Assembly: GCA_937920345.1 (NCBI GenBank)
Contig: CALGVA010000053.1
Coordinates: 140,895 to 204,894, forward strand
Source of the DNA: an uncultured Lachnospiraceae bacterium
GTDB lineage: Bacteria; Bacillota; Clostridia; Lachnospirales; Lachnospiraceae
Reading direction: 5' to 3'
Length of the DNA stretch: 64,000 nucleotides
Each line of letters starts with the position of its first letter. Position 1 is the stretch's first letter. This document shows positions 1-7,819 of this stretch, in pieces. Made by a program: the position numbers and the translations under genes. The notes beneath the pieces are model-generated. The model worked only from the letters and a program-made list of their open reading frames with translations, searched no databases and was not told the origin of the DNA.

Positions 1-2
1 TT

Positions 3-98
3 GAGGGCTGGTGTGCGGCGAAGCACGTATCGAGAAAAGACATAGAAGCCATTAAAAAAGAAGTGAACCAGATTATTTTTGATGTCTTCACGAAATGA
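3..98 (+). CDS. C-terminal end of an unidentified protein (partial)
   Basis: The window opens inside a reading frame that encodes about 31 residues and ends with TGA at 96-98. The visible tail is charged and ends in the residues IIFDVFTK. A hairpin with a T-run follows about 50 bases later, consistent with the end of a transcript. The family cannot be recognised from so short a piece. Confidence 0.5.
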   Translation, partial: EGWCAAKHVSRKDIEAIKKEVNQIIFDVFTK

Positions 99-147
99 AT
101 CTGCCATAAAATATAAGCATAAATTTACCAGGAAGGTAATCTGCCGC

Positions 148-178
148 GGAAGAACCGCATGGATTGCGTTCCTTTTTT
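148..178 (+). terminator. Hairpin plus T-run upstream of the ECF transporter gene
   Basis: GAAC and GCA pair with TGC and GTTC around one bulged C and a five-base loop, and the stem is followed by C and six T residues. It lies 50 bases after the stop of the partial first gene and 36 bases before the ECF S-component start. It could be the terminator of the first gene or an attenuator in the transporter leader. No known riboswitch fold was recognised. Confidence 0.5.
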
Positions 179-213
179 ATTGCAGAAAATATATTAACTT
201 GGAGGAGAAAATT

Positions 214-780
214 ATGAAACAGACACGTAAACTGGTATTATCGGCTTTCTTTATGGCTCTTGGCATTGTACTGCCTTTTCTGACAGGACAGTTTCAGCAG
301 ATCGGTAACAGGCTCCTTCCAATGCATATACCGGTATTGTTATGCGGATTTATCTGCGGCTGGCAGTATGGGCTGGCAGTCGGGTTCATGACGCCGCTGC
401 TTCGAAGCGCTATGTTCGGCATGCCGCAGATTATGCCGACGGCAGCGGCGATGGCGGTAGAACTGGCGGTATATGGGGCGGTGACCGGTATTCTGTATGC
501 GAGACTGCCGAAGAAAAATTCCTGTATCTATGTGAGCCTGATCGGTGCAATGATCGCGGGCAGAGCGGCATGGGGACTTGTCAGCATTCCGCTGAACGGT
601 ATTGCGGGGAGTCAGTATTCCGCCGGCATATTTATGGCGGGAGCGCTTTGGAATGCCGTGCCGGGAATTGTTCTGCAGATTGCGATGGTTCCGGCGATTA
701 TAATTGCACTGAAGAAAGCTGGTATGATGAACGGCTATGAGACCGGAGCAGTATCATTGCACGTGAGACAGGATGGCTAA
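214..780 (+). CDS. ECF transporter S-component (substrate-binding membrane subunit)
   Basis: A hydrophobic protein of 188 residues with about five or six membrane segments, the usual size of an energy-coupling factor S-component, which binds a vitamin and works with a shared EcfT/EcfA module encoded elsewhere. The stretch IGNRLLPMHIPVLL followed by a Gly-rich helix and PLLRS-FGMP resembles the S-component family. The start is ATG 214 because GGAGGAG lies eight bases before it; a longer in-frame extension to 79 has no ribosome binding site. The substrate cannot be told. No EcfA or EcfT gene is adjacent. Confidence 0.8.
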   Translation: MKQTRKLVLSAFFMALGIVLPFLTGQFQQIGNRLLPMHIPVLLCGFICGWQYGLAVGFMTPLLRSAMFGMPQIMPTAAAMAVELAVYGAVTGILYARLPKKNSCIYVSLIGAMIAGRAAWGLVSIPLNGIAGSQYSAGIFMAGALWNAVPGIVLQIAMVPAIIIALKKAGMMNGYETGAVSLHVRQDG

Positions 781-801
781 GCGGAAAGAAGAAGGCGTGA
801 T

Positions 802-1389
802 ATGGATACAAAAAGAGTCAGAGACGGGTTTGCAATCATCTGTGCAGCGATAGACACTGCGCTTGAAAATACTGGAACGAACAGTCAGGTCAATGTTGCG
901 ATTGACGGTATGTGCGGCAGCGGCAAGTCCACGCTGGGCGAGGCGCTTGCAGGGAAATACGGGTGTAATCTTTTTCATACGGATGATTTTTTCTTAAGAC
1001 CGGAGCAGCGAACGAAAGAACGTTATGCACAGCCGGGCGGAAACGTGGATTATGAACGGTTTCGGGCCGAAGTGCTGGATCATCTGGCAGACCGGGGAGG
1101 CTTGGCATACAGACGTTTCGACTGCCGTGCCATGACGCTGGCTGAAACTTGTGAAGTTTCGTGGAACAGACTGAATATCGTGGAGGGGGCGTACAGCTGC
1201 CATCCTTATTTCGGGGATGCGTGGCAGCTGCGCTTCTTTCTGGAGGTGTCTGCAGATGTGCAGCGGGAAAGGATACTGGCGCGCAACGGTGCAGAGATGT
1301 ATGAGCGGTTTGTGCGTGAGTGGATTCCGTTAGAGAACCGGTATTTTGCGTTCTACGGGATTCGGGAGAAGTGTGTCGTGATTCCGTAA
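802..1389 (+). CDS. Uridine kinase-like P-loop NTPase, C-terminus altered by a MITE
   Basis: A 195-residue nucleoside/uridine-kinase-like protein. Residues 36-44 are the Walker A loop GMCGSGKST, followed by HTDDFFL, which matches the substrate-side acidic motif of the phosphoribulokinase/uridine kinase family. The substrate is unknown. It follows the ECF transporter gene by 21 bases and could be co-transcribed with it. The stop codon TAA at 1387-1389 lies inside a small inserted element (1386-1525). Reading across the duplicated target site suggests that the ancestral protein ended seven residues later (VDHVFLY), at 1558. The catalytic core is untouched, so activity is probably kept. Confidence 0.75.
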   Translation: MDTKRVRDGFAIICAAIDTALENTGTNSQVNVAIDGMCGSGKSTLGEALAGKYGCNLFHTDDFFLRPEQRTKERYAQPGGNVDYERFRAEVLDHLADRGGLAYRRFDCRAMTLAETCEVSWNRLNIVEGAYSCHPYFGDAWQLRFFLEVSADVQRERILARNGAEMYERFVREWIPLENRYFAFYGIREKCVVIP

Positions 1390-1525
1390 CAGTTCAGCCT
1401 TGCACTATTCCGCGAGTAAAATCGCTCTGTATGCGATTTTATGAGTTGTGAAAGCGCCAAAATGCGACTTTGGAGCATTTTGTGTGCATCAGGAGTGACA
1501 GTGAAGCCGAAGGCTGAACTGTTAC
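1386..1525. mobile_element. MITE copy 1 (140 bp, 16-bp TIRs, 8-bp target duplication)
   Basis: The ends are perfect inverted repeats: GTAACAGTTCAGCCTT at 1386-1401 and its complement at 1510-1525. They are flanked by direct repeats GTGATTCC at 1378-1385 and 1526-1533. The interior holds two further hairpins, around GTAAAATCGC/GCGATTTTAT and around CAAAATGC/GCATTTTG. It has no coding capacity. This is the structure of a non-autonomous transposable element mobilised by a transposase encoded elsewhere. Confidence 0.85.
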
Positions 1526-1633
1526 GTGATTCCGGTGGATCACGTGTTCCTCTATTGACATTATGCCGCGCCGGCGGTAGAATCAGCTTAAAGAGGTGTA
1601 TCAATTGTTTGAGATGCAATGGAGGTTTGGGTT

Positions 1634-2278
1634 ATGCGTATGAAAAGAATTGCAGCACTGGGAATGACGGGAATTATTTTGTCTATGTCGTTTGTAATGC
1701 CTGTTTCAGCGCACGGGCATCATTACAGACAGACGAGTGCAAAAGCGGATGTGAAGACAGACACTGTATGCGAGTTATGCCCGGTAGAGGAGTGTACGCG
1801 GACAGGGCTTCATGCTCATGATAACGTGACTTACTGTGGATATGCTCATAAGGGCGGGTATTGTGACGGTTCCTGCGGGGCGGTCGCAGTGTGTGCGGTA
1901 GAAGGCTGTGCGCAGACAGGGTATCACAGCCATAATGAGCAGACTTACTGCGGATATGCTCACGGCTGCGGATACTGCGACGGCTCCTGCGGGACAGTTA
2001 CGGTTTGTCCGGTAGAGGGCTGTGAGCAGACAGGATATCACAGCCATAATGAGCAGACTTATTGTGGATATGATCATGGCTGCGGATATTGCGACGGTTC
2101 CTGCGGCGTGGTTGCAGTGTGTCCGGTAGAAGGCTGTACGCAGACAGGGCGTCACAGTCATGATGAGCGCAGTTATTGCGGATATGCTCATGCAGGCGGG
2201 TATTGCGACAATACATGCGGCAGAGCGGCGGGATCCGGGTCCGGTGGATGCCACGGACAGAGGAGACATCACAGGTAA
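1634..2278 (+). CDS. Secreted Cys/His-rich tandem-repeat protein
   Basis: A 214-residue exported protein. The first 25 or so residues are a signal peptide (basic MRMKR, hydrophobic core, cleavage near VSAHG). It then has four tandem units of about 38 residues, each with the pattern C-x-V-E-x-C, HSH or HAH, YCGY-H and GYCD-x-x-CG, and ends in a Gly/His-rich tail. The regular Cys and His residues suggest metal binding or disulfide-stabilised modules; this is inference, as no named family was recognised. The start ATG 1634 is set by GGAGG nine bases upstream, not by the earlier ATG at 1619. At DNA level repeats 2 and 3 are almost identical with a 114-bp period, a sign of recent duplication. Confidence 0.7.
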   Translation: MRMKRIAALGMTGIILSMSFVMPVSAHGHHYRQTSAKADVKTDTVCELCPVEECTRTGLHAHDNVTYCGYAHKGGYCDGSCGAVAVCAVEGCAQTGYHSHNEQTYCGYAHGCGYCDGSCGTVTVCPVEGCEQTGYHSHNEQTYCGYDHGCGYCDGSCGVVAVCPVEGCTQTGRHSHDERSYCGYAHAGGYCDNTCGRAAGSGSGGCHGQRRHHR

Positions 2279-2311
2279 TAAGACTGTACGCCTTTACGGG
2301 CATCAGAAAAG

Positions 2312-2355
2312 TGCAGCTGTCAGAAAATAACCGGTTCTGACAGCTGCATTTATTT
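2312..2355 (+). terminator. Rho-independent terminator of the Cys/His-repeat gene
   Basis: A perfect 14-bp stem (TGCAGCTGTCAGAA with its complement) around a nine-base loop, followed by a T-rich tail. It lies 34 bases after the stop at 2278. Confidence 0.85.
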
Positions 2356-2375
2356 GTTCTGGTATAGGAAAGTGC

Positions 2376-2432
2376 TCCGCTTATTCGAGTTCGCGAAGCG
2401 AATCTCGCAAACGAGCTTTGCTCGTTTTGCTC
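2376..2432. repeat. Dispersed palindromic repeat, copy A
   Basis: Contains CGCTTATTCGAGTTCGCG, then GAAGCGAATCTCGCAAA, forming a stem-loop, then a second hairpin ACGAGC-TTT-GCTCGT. Related copies are at 12577-12617 and 14478-14640. On the minus strand it follows the small gene at 2437-2676 and may act as its terminator. Confidence 0.7.
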
Positions 2433-2436
2433 TATA

Positions 2437-2676
2437 TTATTTTCCTTCCATCATGTAGTCCATCAGGAGCATTACGTCTGCCGGATCAGATGCGATCAGT
2501 TCCATTTCTTCAATAAAAGTACTGTCTGTGAAAAGCTTGCTGAGCGCGAGATATTTTGTCAGCTCGGATTTCAGGTTCAGGCGGTCGCCCTGTTTGGAAA
2601 CCAATTCTACGCTGCCCTTACACTGCTTTACTACGTCAAGAAATTTCTCAGGGTTATCAATGTTATAGATTTTCAT
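2437..2676 (-). CDS. Small conserved protein, possibly HPr-like fold
   Basis: Encodes 79 residues beginning MKIYNIDNPEKF. The start is at 2676 because GGAGGAG lies seven bases upstream; an in-frame extension to 2742 has no such site. The segment GSVELVSKQGDRLNLKSEL recalls the second half of HPr-like phosphocarrier folds, but no phosphorylatable His was identified, so this is only a resemblance. No signal peptide or membrane segment is present. It stands alone on the minus strand. Confidence 0.6.
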   Translation of the reverse strand: MKIYNIDNPEKFLDVVKQCKGSVELVSKQGDRLNLKSELTKYLALSKLFTDSTFIEEMELIASDPADVMLLMDYMMEGK

Positions 2677-2932
2677 ATTCTCCTCCATTCCGAAGCCATT
2701 GATGGGATCGGCTTCTTTCTGCCGATTCACCGGCATGTTCATTTTACGTTCTGTTTTTGTTTACGGGCATATTCTAACAACGAAAAGGAACGGGGGCAAT
2801 ATTCAGTATGCATAATCTTTGCAGCAGCTTTTTTTAAAAAATATATAGATTATACAGAAAACACCAGAGACATGCAGTTTTGAGATGAAAGACATTATAT
2901 ATCATGGATTCAGGTTTCCCGGACAGACCGGC

Positions 2933-3337
2933 TTACAGCATGGATTCTATTTTTTCTACTGCGATGCGGATATACTCGCCCATGGATGCCTCAGTGCAGC
3001 CGGCTACGAAATGATTGCAGCGGTTGACCGGAATCAGAATTTTATACGCTTTACTTGCGGCGATGGCGGCGGCAATAGCGGGCGTAATCTCGCCGAGCAG
3101 CGCGTTGGCAAAAACGATGCCGATCGGACCGGCAATAATGTCAGAGTCCTGGGCATTGACGATGACTGCGTTATCACCGGTTGCTCCATAATCGGCGCCG
3201 GCTTTGAGCATGGCGGAGGTTGCGATGCTGTTCGTACCGATGGCATACAGTTCTAATTCACTGTGGTTTTTTCTGATTTGCTCTATGATTGATTTTCCGA
3301 TGCGGCCGCCCTGACCGTCTATGACCGTTATTTTCAT
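2933..3337 (-). CDS. DUF3842 family protein
   Basis: A 134-residue protein starting MKITVIDGQGGRIGKS, a nucleotide-binding-like Gly-rich N-terminus typical of the DUF3842 family common in Clostridia. The middle part (ADYGATGDNAVIVNAQDSD, GPIGIVFANALLGEITP) and the Cys at NHFVAGCTE are consistent with that family. No function is established. The start at 3337 is preceded by GGAG at seven bases. It is monocistronic, and its neighbours give no functional hint. Confidence 0.75.
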   Translation of the reverse strand: MKITVIDGQGGRIGKSIIEQIRKNHSELELYAIGTNSIATSAMLKAGADYGATGDNAVIVNAQDSDIIAGPIGIVFANALLGEITPAIAAAIAASKAYKILIPVNRCNHFVAGCTEASMGEYIRIAVEKIESML

Positions 3338-3578
3338 GGTTTTCTCCATTTCTGCGCCGCTTTTTGACGCAAGCAGTTTTGATGAATTTATTTTAGCGCA
3401 GTTTTTCGGGACATGCAATGTCTGATGTGTGTGCCTGCAGTTTTTTGTAAGCGGGATAATGCTAGTCTCTCGTCATAGCCGATTCTGCAGAGGACGAAAT
3501 CAGATGTAAAATGAAAGATGGTTGATTTGTAAACTGATTAACGTGAACATGTGTTAAAAACATAGTGACAATGACATA

Positions 3579-3965
3579 ATGAATGTGATAAACTTACTTC
3601 ATATAGATTTGGCGTTCGAGGAAGATGCAGGGTATTGGGAAGTTATGGAAGACGGTAAGGTAATCGTAAAGAAAGCACAGACACAGCAGAAGCAGGAAGT
3701 GCATAATGAGAACAGTCAGAAGGCAGAAATGCGCATGATTGTTTCCGCCATGCTGCACAAAGACGGTAAAAGCTTTGCGCGGGTCTCTTTTCTCAGGGGA
3801 AAAGACTGGGCGGAAGGGCTTGTACCGGACGGGGTGATCGAGAAGTCAGAGGGATTTACGGAAGAAGAGACCAGAGGACTGGAGGATTATCTGGTGCGGG
3901 AGAAGGATATGCTGATCAGTCAGGCCAAAGGAGTCAATCCGCTCAGGAACATGCTTGGCATGTAA
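3579..3965 (+). CDS. Hypothetical protein
   Basis: A 128-residue soluble protein rich in charged residues, with no signal peptide. The central segment EMRMIVSAMLHKDGKSFARVSFLRG and the acidic stretch EGFTEEETRGLEDYL are the most protein-like parts. The start is uncertain: ATG 3579 lacks a ribosome binding site, and ATG 3643 (MEDGKVIVKK) has only a weak GGGAAG before it. It may be co-transcribed with the small gene at 4029. The family was not recognised. Confidence 0.55.
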   Translation: MNVINLLHIDLAFEEDAGYWEVMEDGKVIVKKAQTQQKQEVHNENSQKAEMRMIVSAMLHKDGKSFARVSFLRGKDWAEGLVPDGVIEKSEGFTEEETRGLEDYLVREKDMLISQAKGVNPLRNMLGM

Positions 3966-4028
3966 CGGTCGGGGAGCGGCCTGTGAAGATAAACGCATGA
4001 AGAACAACAGGAAAGAAGGTCAGATACC

Positions 4029-4262
4029 ATGCGGGAAATGGAATTTAAGATGGAACGTCCCGGATTGTTGAAGGAAGGGGATCACGTCACCGTGACGGAA
4101 GGTGTTCTTCCGAGTAATTACTATTATACGATAGATCCGTCGCTTGCCATGTCCGGCAATTTTCCGTTCCGGGAACGTATGCTGGAACGGGAGGGCGTGG
4201 TAACGGAAGTGATTGAGAATGCCAGGGGATTCTATGTGAGGGCGCGGTTTGGCGGGGAATAA
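4029..4262 (+). CDS. Small hypothetical protein
   Basis: Encodes 77 residues with no Cys, signal or membrane segment. The C-terminal part (GVVTEVIENARGFYVRARFGGE) and the stretch EGDHVTVTEG look like a small beta-barrel. The ribosome binding site is AGAAGG about ten bases before the ATG. It lies 63 bases after the previous gene and before a purine-rich tract. The family was not recognised. Confidence 0.6.
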   Translation: MREMEFKMERPGLLKEGDHVTVTEGVLPSNYYYTIDPSLAMSGNFPFRERMLEREGVVTEVIENARGFYVRARFGGE

Positions 4263-4418
4263 TAGAAGAAATAGAAGAAAATAGAAGAAAAAATGGAAGA
4301 AATAGAAGAGATAGCGAAAGAAAAGAGAAATGCAAAAAGGGACAATAGAAAAAATAAACAAGAACAGTAAATAAACAAGAGCAAAAAACATGAGCAGTAA
4401 AGAAAGAGAGGAAAAGTT
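4263..4418 (+). repeat. Purine-rich low-complexity tract (AATAGAAGA-like units)
   Basis: About 150 bases of almost pure A/G on the plus strand, built from imperfect AATAGAAGA units with isolated T residues, leading into the ridA ribosome binding site. It has no coding potential. It looks like slippage expansion. Confidence 0.7.
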
Positions 4419-4796
4419 ATGTTAACTAAAGTGGCTACGGACAAAGCACCGGCGGCAATCGGACCTTACTCACAGGGCATTATTGCAGGAGACTTCCTGT
4501 ATGCATCGGGACAGATTCCGATTGATCCGCCTACAGGGGAGATTAAGGGCGATGATATTACGGAACAGGCAGAGCAGGTTATGCGGAATGTGGGCGCAAT
4601 TCTGACAGAAGCCGGCACAGATTACACGAAAGTTGTAAAAACCACATGTTTTCTGGCGGAAATGGCTGACTTTGCCGCTTTTAATGCAGTTTACGAGAAG
4701 TATTTCACCGAAAAACCGGCCAGAAGCTGTGTTGCCGTGAAGCAGCTTCCCAAGGATGTGCTCTGCGAGGTGGAAGTAGTTGCATACCTGGGATAG
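4419..4796 (+). CDS. ridA: RidA family protein (reactive imine/enamine deaminase)
   Basis: A 125-residue YjgF/YER057c/UK114 protein. RidA trimers hydrolyse 2-aminoacrylate and related enamine/imine products of PLP enzymes to ketoacids and ammonia. The diagnostic segments are AIGPYSQGI near residues 12-20, the ASGQIPIDP block, and KPARSCVAVKQLP near the C-terminus with the substrate-binding Arg; the length is typical. The ribosome binding site is GAGAGGAAAAG before ATG 4419. It is followed 41 bases later by the shikimate-kinase-like gene. PLP enzymes such as ArgD, encoded elsewhere in the window, are the kind of source RidA protects against. Confidence 0.92.
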   Translation: MLTKVATDKAPAAIGPYSQGIIAGDFLYASGQIPIDPPTGEIKGDDITEQAEQVMRNVGAILTEAGTDYTKVVKTTCFLAEMADFAAFNAVYEKYFTEKPARSCVAVKQLPKDVLCEVEVVAYLG

Positions 4797-4837
4797 TTCA
4801 CGTAGTACCGGGAATTGATTGAAAGGCACAAGTATAT

Positions 4838-5341
4838 ATGAACAAGGATAATATTATCCTCATCGGTATGCCCGGCGCAGGCAAGAGCACAGTAGGGGTA
4901 GTACTTGCCAAGAAGCTGGGCTATGCCTTTGTGGATTCGGATCTGGTTATTCAGAGCAGAGAAGGAAAATTGTTACATGAGATCATAGAGGAACGGGGCA
5001 TAGAAGCATTCTGGTCTGTAGAGGAGGATGCCAATGCCTCCATTGATGTACACAGAACCGTGATTGCCACCGGCGGCAGTGCCGTATACGGGCGCAGAGC
5101 CATGGAGCATCTAAAACAGATTGGCGTGGTCGTATATCTCAGGCTGTCCTGCGACGCTATTGCCGACAGGCTGGGAGACCTGAACGAGCGCGGCGTTACG
5201 CTGCGGGAAGGCCAGGGACTGACGGAGCTTTACGCGGAGCGCGTGCCCATGTATGAGGAATACGCGGATGTCACGATAGGGTGTGAGGGTTTTTCCATCC
5301 GGGAGATCGTAGAACATGTATGTGAGAGCATCCATATCTGA
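4838..5341 (+). CDS. Shikimate kinase-like P-loop kinase
   Basis: A 167-residue single-domain kinase of the shikimate kinase family. Residues 10-18 are the Walker A loop GMPGAGKST, FVDSD at 31-35 gives the Mg/shikimate Asp pair, and ATGGS at 77-81 matches the family Gly motif. The lid has ER-G-TLREGQ and the closing segment LYAERVPMYEEYADV is typical. One point is odd: the usual FR-x-x-E shikimate-binding Arg appears as FWSVEED, and the third Gly of GGG is Ser. The substrate may therefore differ, or another Arg may substitute. No other aromatic pathway gene is nearby. Confidence 0.75.
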   Translation: MNKDNIILIGMPGAGKSTVGVVLAKKLGYAFVDSDLVIQSREGKLLHEIIEERGIEAFWSVEEDANASIDVHRTVIATGGSAVYGRRAMEHLKQIGVVVYLRLSCDAIADRLGDLNERGVTLREGQGLTELYAERVPMYEEYADVTIGCEGFSIREIVEHVCESIHI

Positions 5342-5467
5342 AAAAACTCTTTTCGCATAATTTCTCCGGATTTGCAGAAAATAATTCTAAAAAGAACGTG
5401 ACACTGTAATCTATGTTTACATCTTAGCGTAAGACGTGACATAGGCAGCGTGGAAACGGAGGAAGTC

Positions 5468-5824
5468 ATGGATTATTTCAATGCATTCTGGGTAGGCGGT
5501 CTGATCTGTGCGCTGGTGCAGATTCTGATGGAAAAGACGAAGCTGCTGCCGGGGCGTATCATGGTGCTGCTCGTATGTACGGGTGCGGTGATCAGCTTTT
5601 TCGGCTGGTATGAGCCTTTTATGGAGTATGCGGGCGCGGGCGCCAGTGTGCCGCTGCTCGGTTACGGGAATATTCTGATGAAGGGCGTCAAGGAAGCCAT
5701 ATCCGAAAGCGGATTTATCGGGCTGTTCCAGGGCGGTTTCAAGACCGGCGCAGTGGGGTGCTGTGCCGCGCTGGTGTTCGGTTATCTGGCAAGTCTTGTC
5801 TTTAAGCCGAAGATGAAAGGGTAA
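5468..5824 (+). CDS. spoVAE: Stage V sporulation protein AE (SpoVAE/SpoVAEB)
   Basis: A 118-residue membrane protein with about three or four hydrophobic segments. It matches the SpoVAE family in WVGGLICALVQILMEKTKL, the LYEP-like WYEPFMEYAGAGASVPL block, and GYGNILMKGVKEA. SpoVA proteins form the inner-membrane channel that moves dipicolinic acid during sporulation and germination. The start is ATG 5468 with CGGAGGAAG upstream. It stands alone here: spoVAC and spoVAD, its usual partners, are not adjacent. A GCATA at 5355 could be a forespore promoter -35, but the matching -10 is poor. Confidence 0.88.
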   Translation: MDYFNAFWVGGLICALVQILMEKTKLLPGRIMVLLVCTGAVISFFGWYEPFMEYAGAGASVPLLGYGNILMKGVKEAISESGFIGLFQGGFKTGAVGCCAALVFGYLASLVFKPKMKG

Positions 5825-5883
5825 GGCGGAAGTGGTTTTGCGGGTGGAAATTGACCCGAACAATTGATCCGGACAGAAATTGA

Positions 5884-5932
5884 TGCGGGCAACGGGCTTT
5901 TGCACGAAGATTCGGTGCAAAGCCCGCTGCCG
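5884..5932. terminator. Bidirectional hairpin terminator between convergent genes
   Basis: GCGGGC and GGGCTTTTGCAC pair with GTGCAAAGCCCGC around a short loop, between spoVAE (plus) and the ABC transporter gene (minus). There are only short T or A runs, so termination strength is uncertain. Confidence 0.6.
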
Positions 5933-5968
5933 GATACAAAGCCGTCAGATTTCAAAGCCGTCAGCTTA

Positions 5969-7762
5969 TTATTTCTGCTCTGTCAGAAAATCATACTGTG
6001 ACATAAACAGCTTATAATAATCTCCCTTTAACTCCAGCAGTTCATCGTGAGTTCCCTTCTCAAGTATATTTCCCTGATCTACATACATGATACAACTCGC
6101 GTTCTTGATCGTGGAGAGTCTGTGGGCGATGATGAAGGAGGTACGGCCTTCCAGCAGGCGGTTCAGGCCTTTCTGCAGCAGGATCTCGGTTTCCGTGTCG
6201 ATGCTGGAGGTTGCTTCATCCAGAATCAGGATCGCGGGATTCTCCAGCAGCGCTCTGGCGAAGCTGATGAGCTGCCGCTGTCCGGCTGAAAGGCGGCTGC
6301 CGCGCTCGTTGACCTGGGTCTGGTAGCCGTGTTCCATCTCCATAATAAAATCGTGCGCGCAGACGGTTTTGGCAGCGTTGATCACATCCTCGTCCGTGGC
6401 GTCCAGATTCCCATAACGTATGTTATCCATAATCGTGCCGGAGAAGATGAAACTGTCCTGCATCATGATACCCATCTGCTTACGCAGAGATTTCAGCGTT
6501 ACCCGGGAGATATCCGTACCGTCGATCAGGATCGTGCCGGAGTCTACATTATAGAAACGGCTGATCAGATTGACGATGGTGGATTTTCCGGCGCCGGTAG
6601 GCCCCACAATGGCATAGGTGTCACCGGGATTGGCGGTGAAGTTTACCTTGTTCAGAATCTGCACGTTATCCTCGTAGCTGAAACATACATCCCGGAAAGT
6701 GACCTCTCCGCGAATGGGCGGCATGGGTACCGCGTCAGGCGCATCTTTAACATTTACCGGCTCATCGATCGTCTCGAAGATGCGTTCGAGATAGGCGATT
6801 GCCGTGAGAAGCGAGTTGTAGAAGGAGGCAAGCGTGTTGATCGGCTCCCAGAACCTCGATATGTAGGAGGTAAAAGCGATCAGGATACCGATCGTGACTC
6901 CGTAGAGTTCACCGGAGATCCAGCCGATGCCCATCACATAGATGAAGGCGGTGGTCACGGTGGAGATGGAGTCGATACACGGCCACATGATAAAGTTATA
7001 TTTGACGGCACGCATCCAGGAGCCGCGGTAGCCGTCGCTCAACCGGTTGAAGATAGAAGTGTTCTCCTCCTCCCGCACAAAAGACTGGGTAACCCGTATA
7101 CCGTTAATGCTCTCTGCGATATAGGCGGTCAGATTGGACTGCTTGTTACTCTGCACCTGCCATGCATGCCGCTGGCGCCTCTTGACGAAGATAATGACCG
7201 CCATCAGCACGGGGAGCCCGCACAGACAGATTAGTGTGAGCCGCACATGAAGCGCAAGCATAAAGAGCAGGATAAAGATCAGGTTGCACAGATCCGTGAT
7301 CGTGTTGATAATACCGTTGGACAACAGGTCGCTTAAGCTGTTGACGTAGTTGACTACGCGCACCTGTATCTTGCCGTGGGGACGTTCGTCATAGTAGGAA
7401 AAAGGCAGTTCCTGCAGGTGGCAGAAGATATCGGAACGGAGCTTGTGTACCACGGACTGGCCGACGCGGCTCGTAATCCGTATTTTAAAACGGATGCAGA
7501 TGCAGGCGTACAATACTATAACGAGTGATATTAATGTAATCATCACAATGGCGCGTATATTTCCTTCCGGAATATAAGTATCCATGATCTCACTGATAAA
7601 GATCGGAAAGAGCATGGTCAGCGCGGAGGAAGACAGCATGAGAAAGAGTGCCAGCGCAAGCTGCCCGCGGTAAGGTTTCACATATTGCAGCAGACGTTTC
7701 ATCTGTCGGATGTCATAGCTTTCTTCGATGATTTCATCAATGTCATATTTGTTTCGTGCCAT
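5969..7762 (-). CDS. ABC exporter half-transporter with canonical catalytic NBD
   Basis: A 597-residue fused membrane/ATPase subunit of the ABC type IV exporter family (multidrug or peptide/lipid export). Residues 1-330 carry six membrane helices; the nucleotide-binding domain has Walker A GPTGAGKST (387-395), Q435, signature LSAGQ (491-495), Walker B ILILDE (511-516) with catalytic Glu, and the H-loop His547. The Ala in LSAGQ departs from LSGGQ. It lies 57 bases downstream of a second half-transporter on the same strand, whose deviations lie in complementary positions, so the two almost surely form a heterodimer. The substrate is unknown. Confidence 0.92.
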   Translation of the reverse strand: MARNKYDIDEIIEESYDIRQMKRLLQYVKPYRGQLALALFLMLSSSALTMLFPIFISEIMDTYIPEGNIRAIVMITLISLVIVLYACICIRFKIRITSRVGQSVVHKLRSDIFCHLQELPFSYYDERPHGKIQVRVVNYVNSLSDLLSNGIINTITDLCNLIFILLFMLALHVRLTLICLCGLPVLMAVIIFVKRRQRHAWQVQSNKQSNLTAYIAESINGIRVTQSFVREEENTSIFNRLSDGYRGSWMRAVKYNFIMWPCIDSISTVTTAFIYVMGIGWISGELYGVTIGILIAFTSYISRFWEPINTLASFYNSLLTAIAYLERIFETIDEPVNVKDAPDAVPMPPIRGEVTFRDVCFSYEDNVQILNKVNFTANPGDTYAIVGPTGAGKSTIVNLISRFYNVDSGTILIDGTDISRVTLKSLRKQMGIMMQDSFIFSGTIMDNIRYGNLDATDEDVINAAKTVCAHDFIMEMEHGYQTQVNERGSRLSAGQRQLISFARALLENPAILILDEATSSIDTETEILLQKGLNRLLEGRTSFIIAHRLSTIKNASCIMYVDQGNILEKGTHDELLELKGDYYKLFMSQYDFLTEQK

Positions 7763-7819
7763 ATTGTTGTTTCCTCGTTTCCGAGCATGTTCTGCTCATA
7801 TCAGTCTGCAGGAGCCGGA

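Noticed and set aside
98..200. Riboswitch upstream of the ECF transporter gene
   Set aside because: The leader is short and matches none of the riboswitch cores I could recall (THF, preQ1, TPP, FMN, cobalamin); only a terminator-like hairpin is supported.
79..213. N-terminal extension of the ECF S-component
   Set aside because: The extension overlaps the end of the previous gene and a terminator-like hairpin, while GGAGGAG marks ATG 214.
1790..2230. CRISPR-like periodic repeats
   Set aside because: The 114-bp period is in frame and encodes the Cys/His repeat units of a secreted protein.
6329..7234. Plus-strand open frame of about 300 codons inside the ABC exporter gene
   Set aside because: It is antisense to the nucleotide-binding and membrane domains, without a ribosome binding site.
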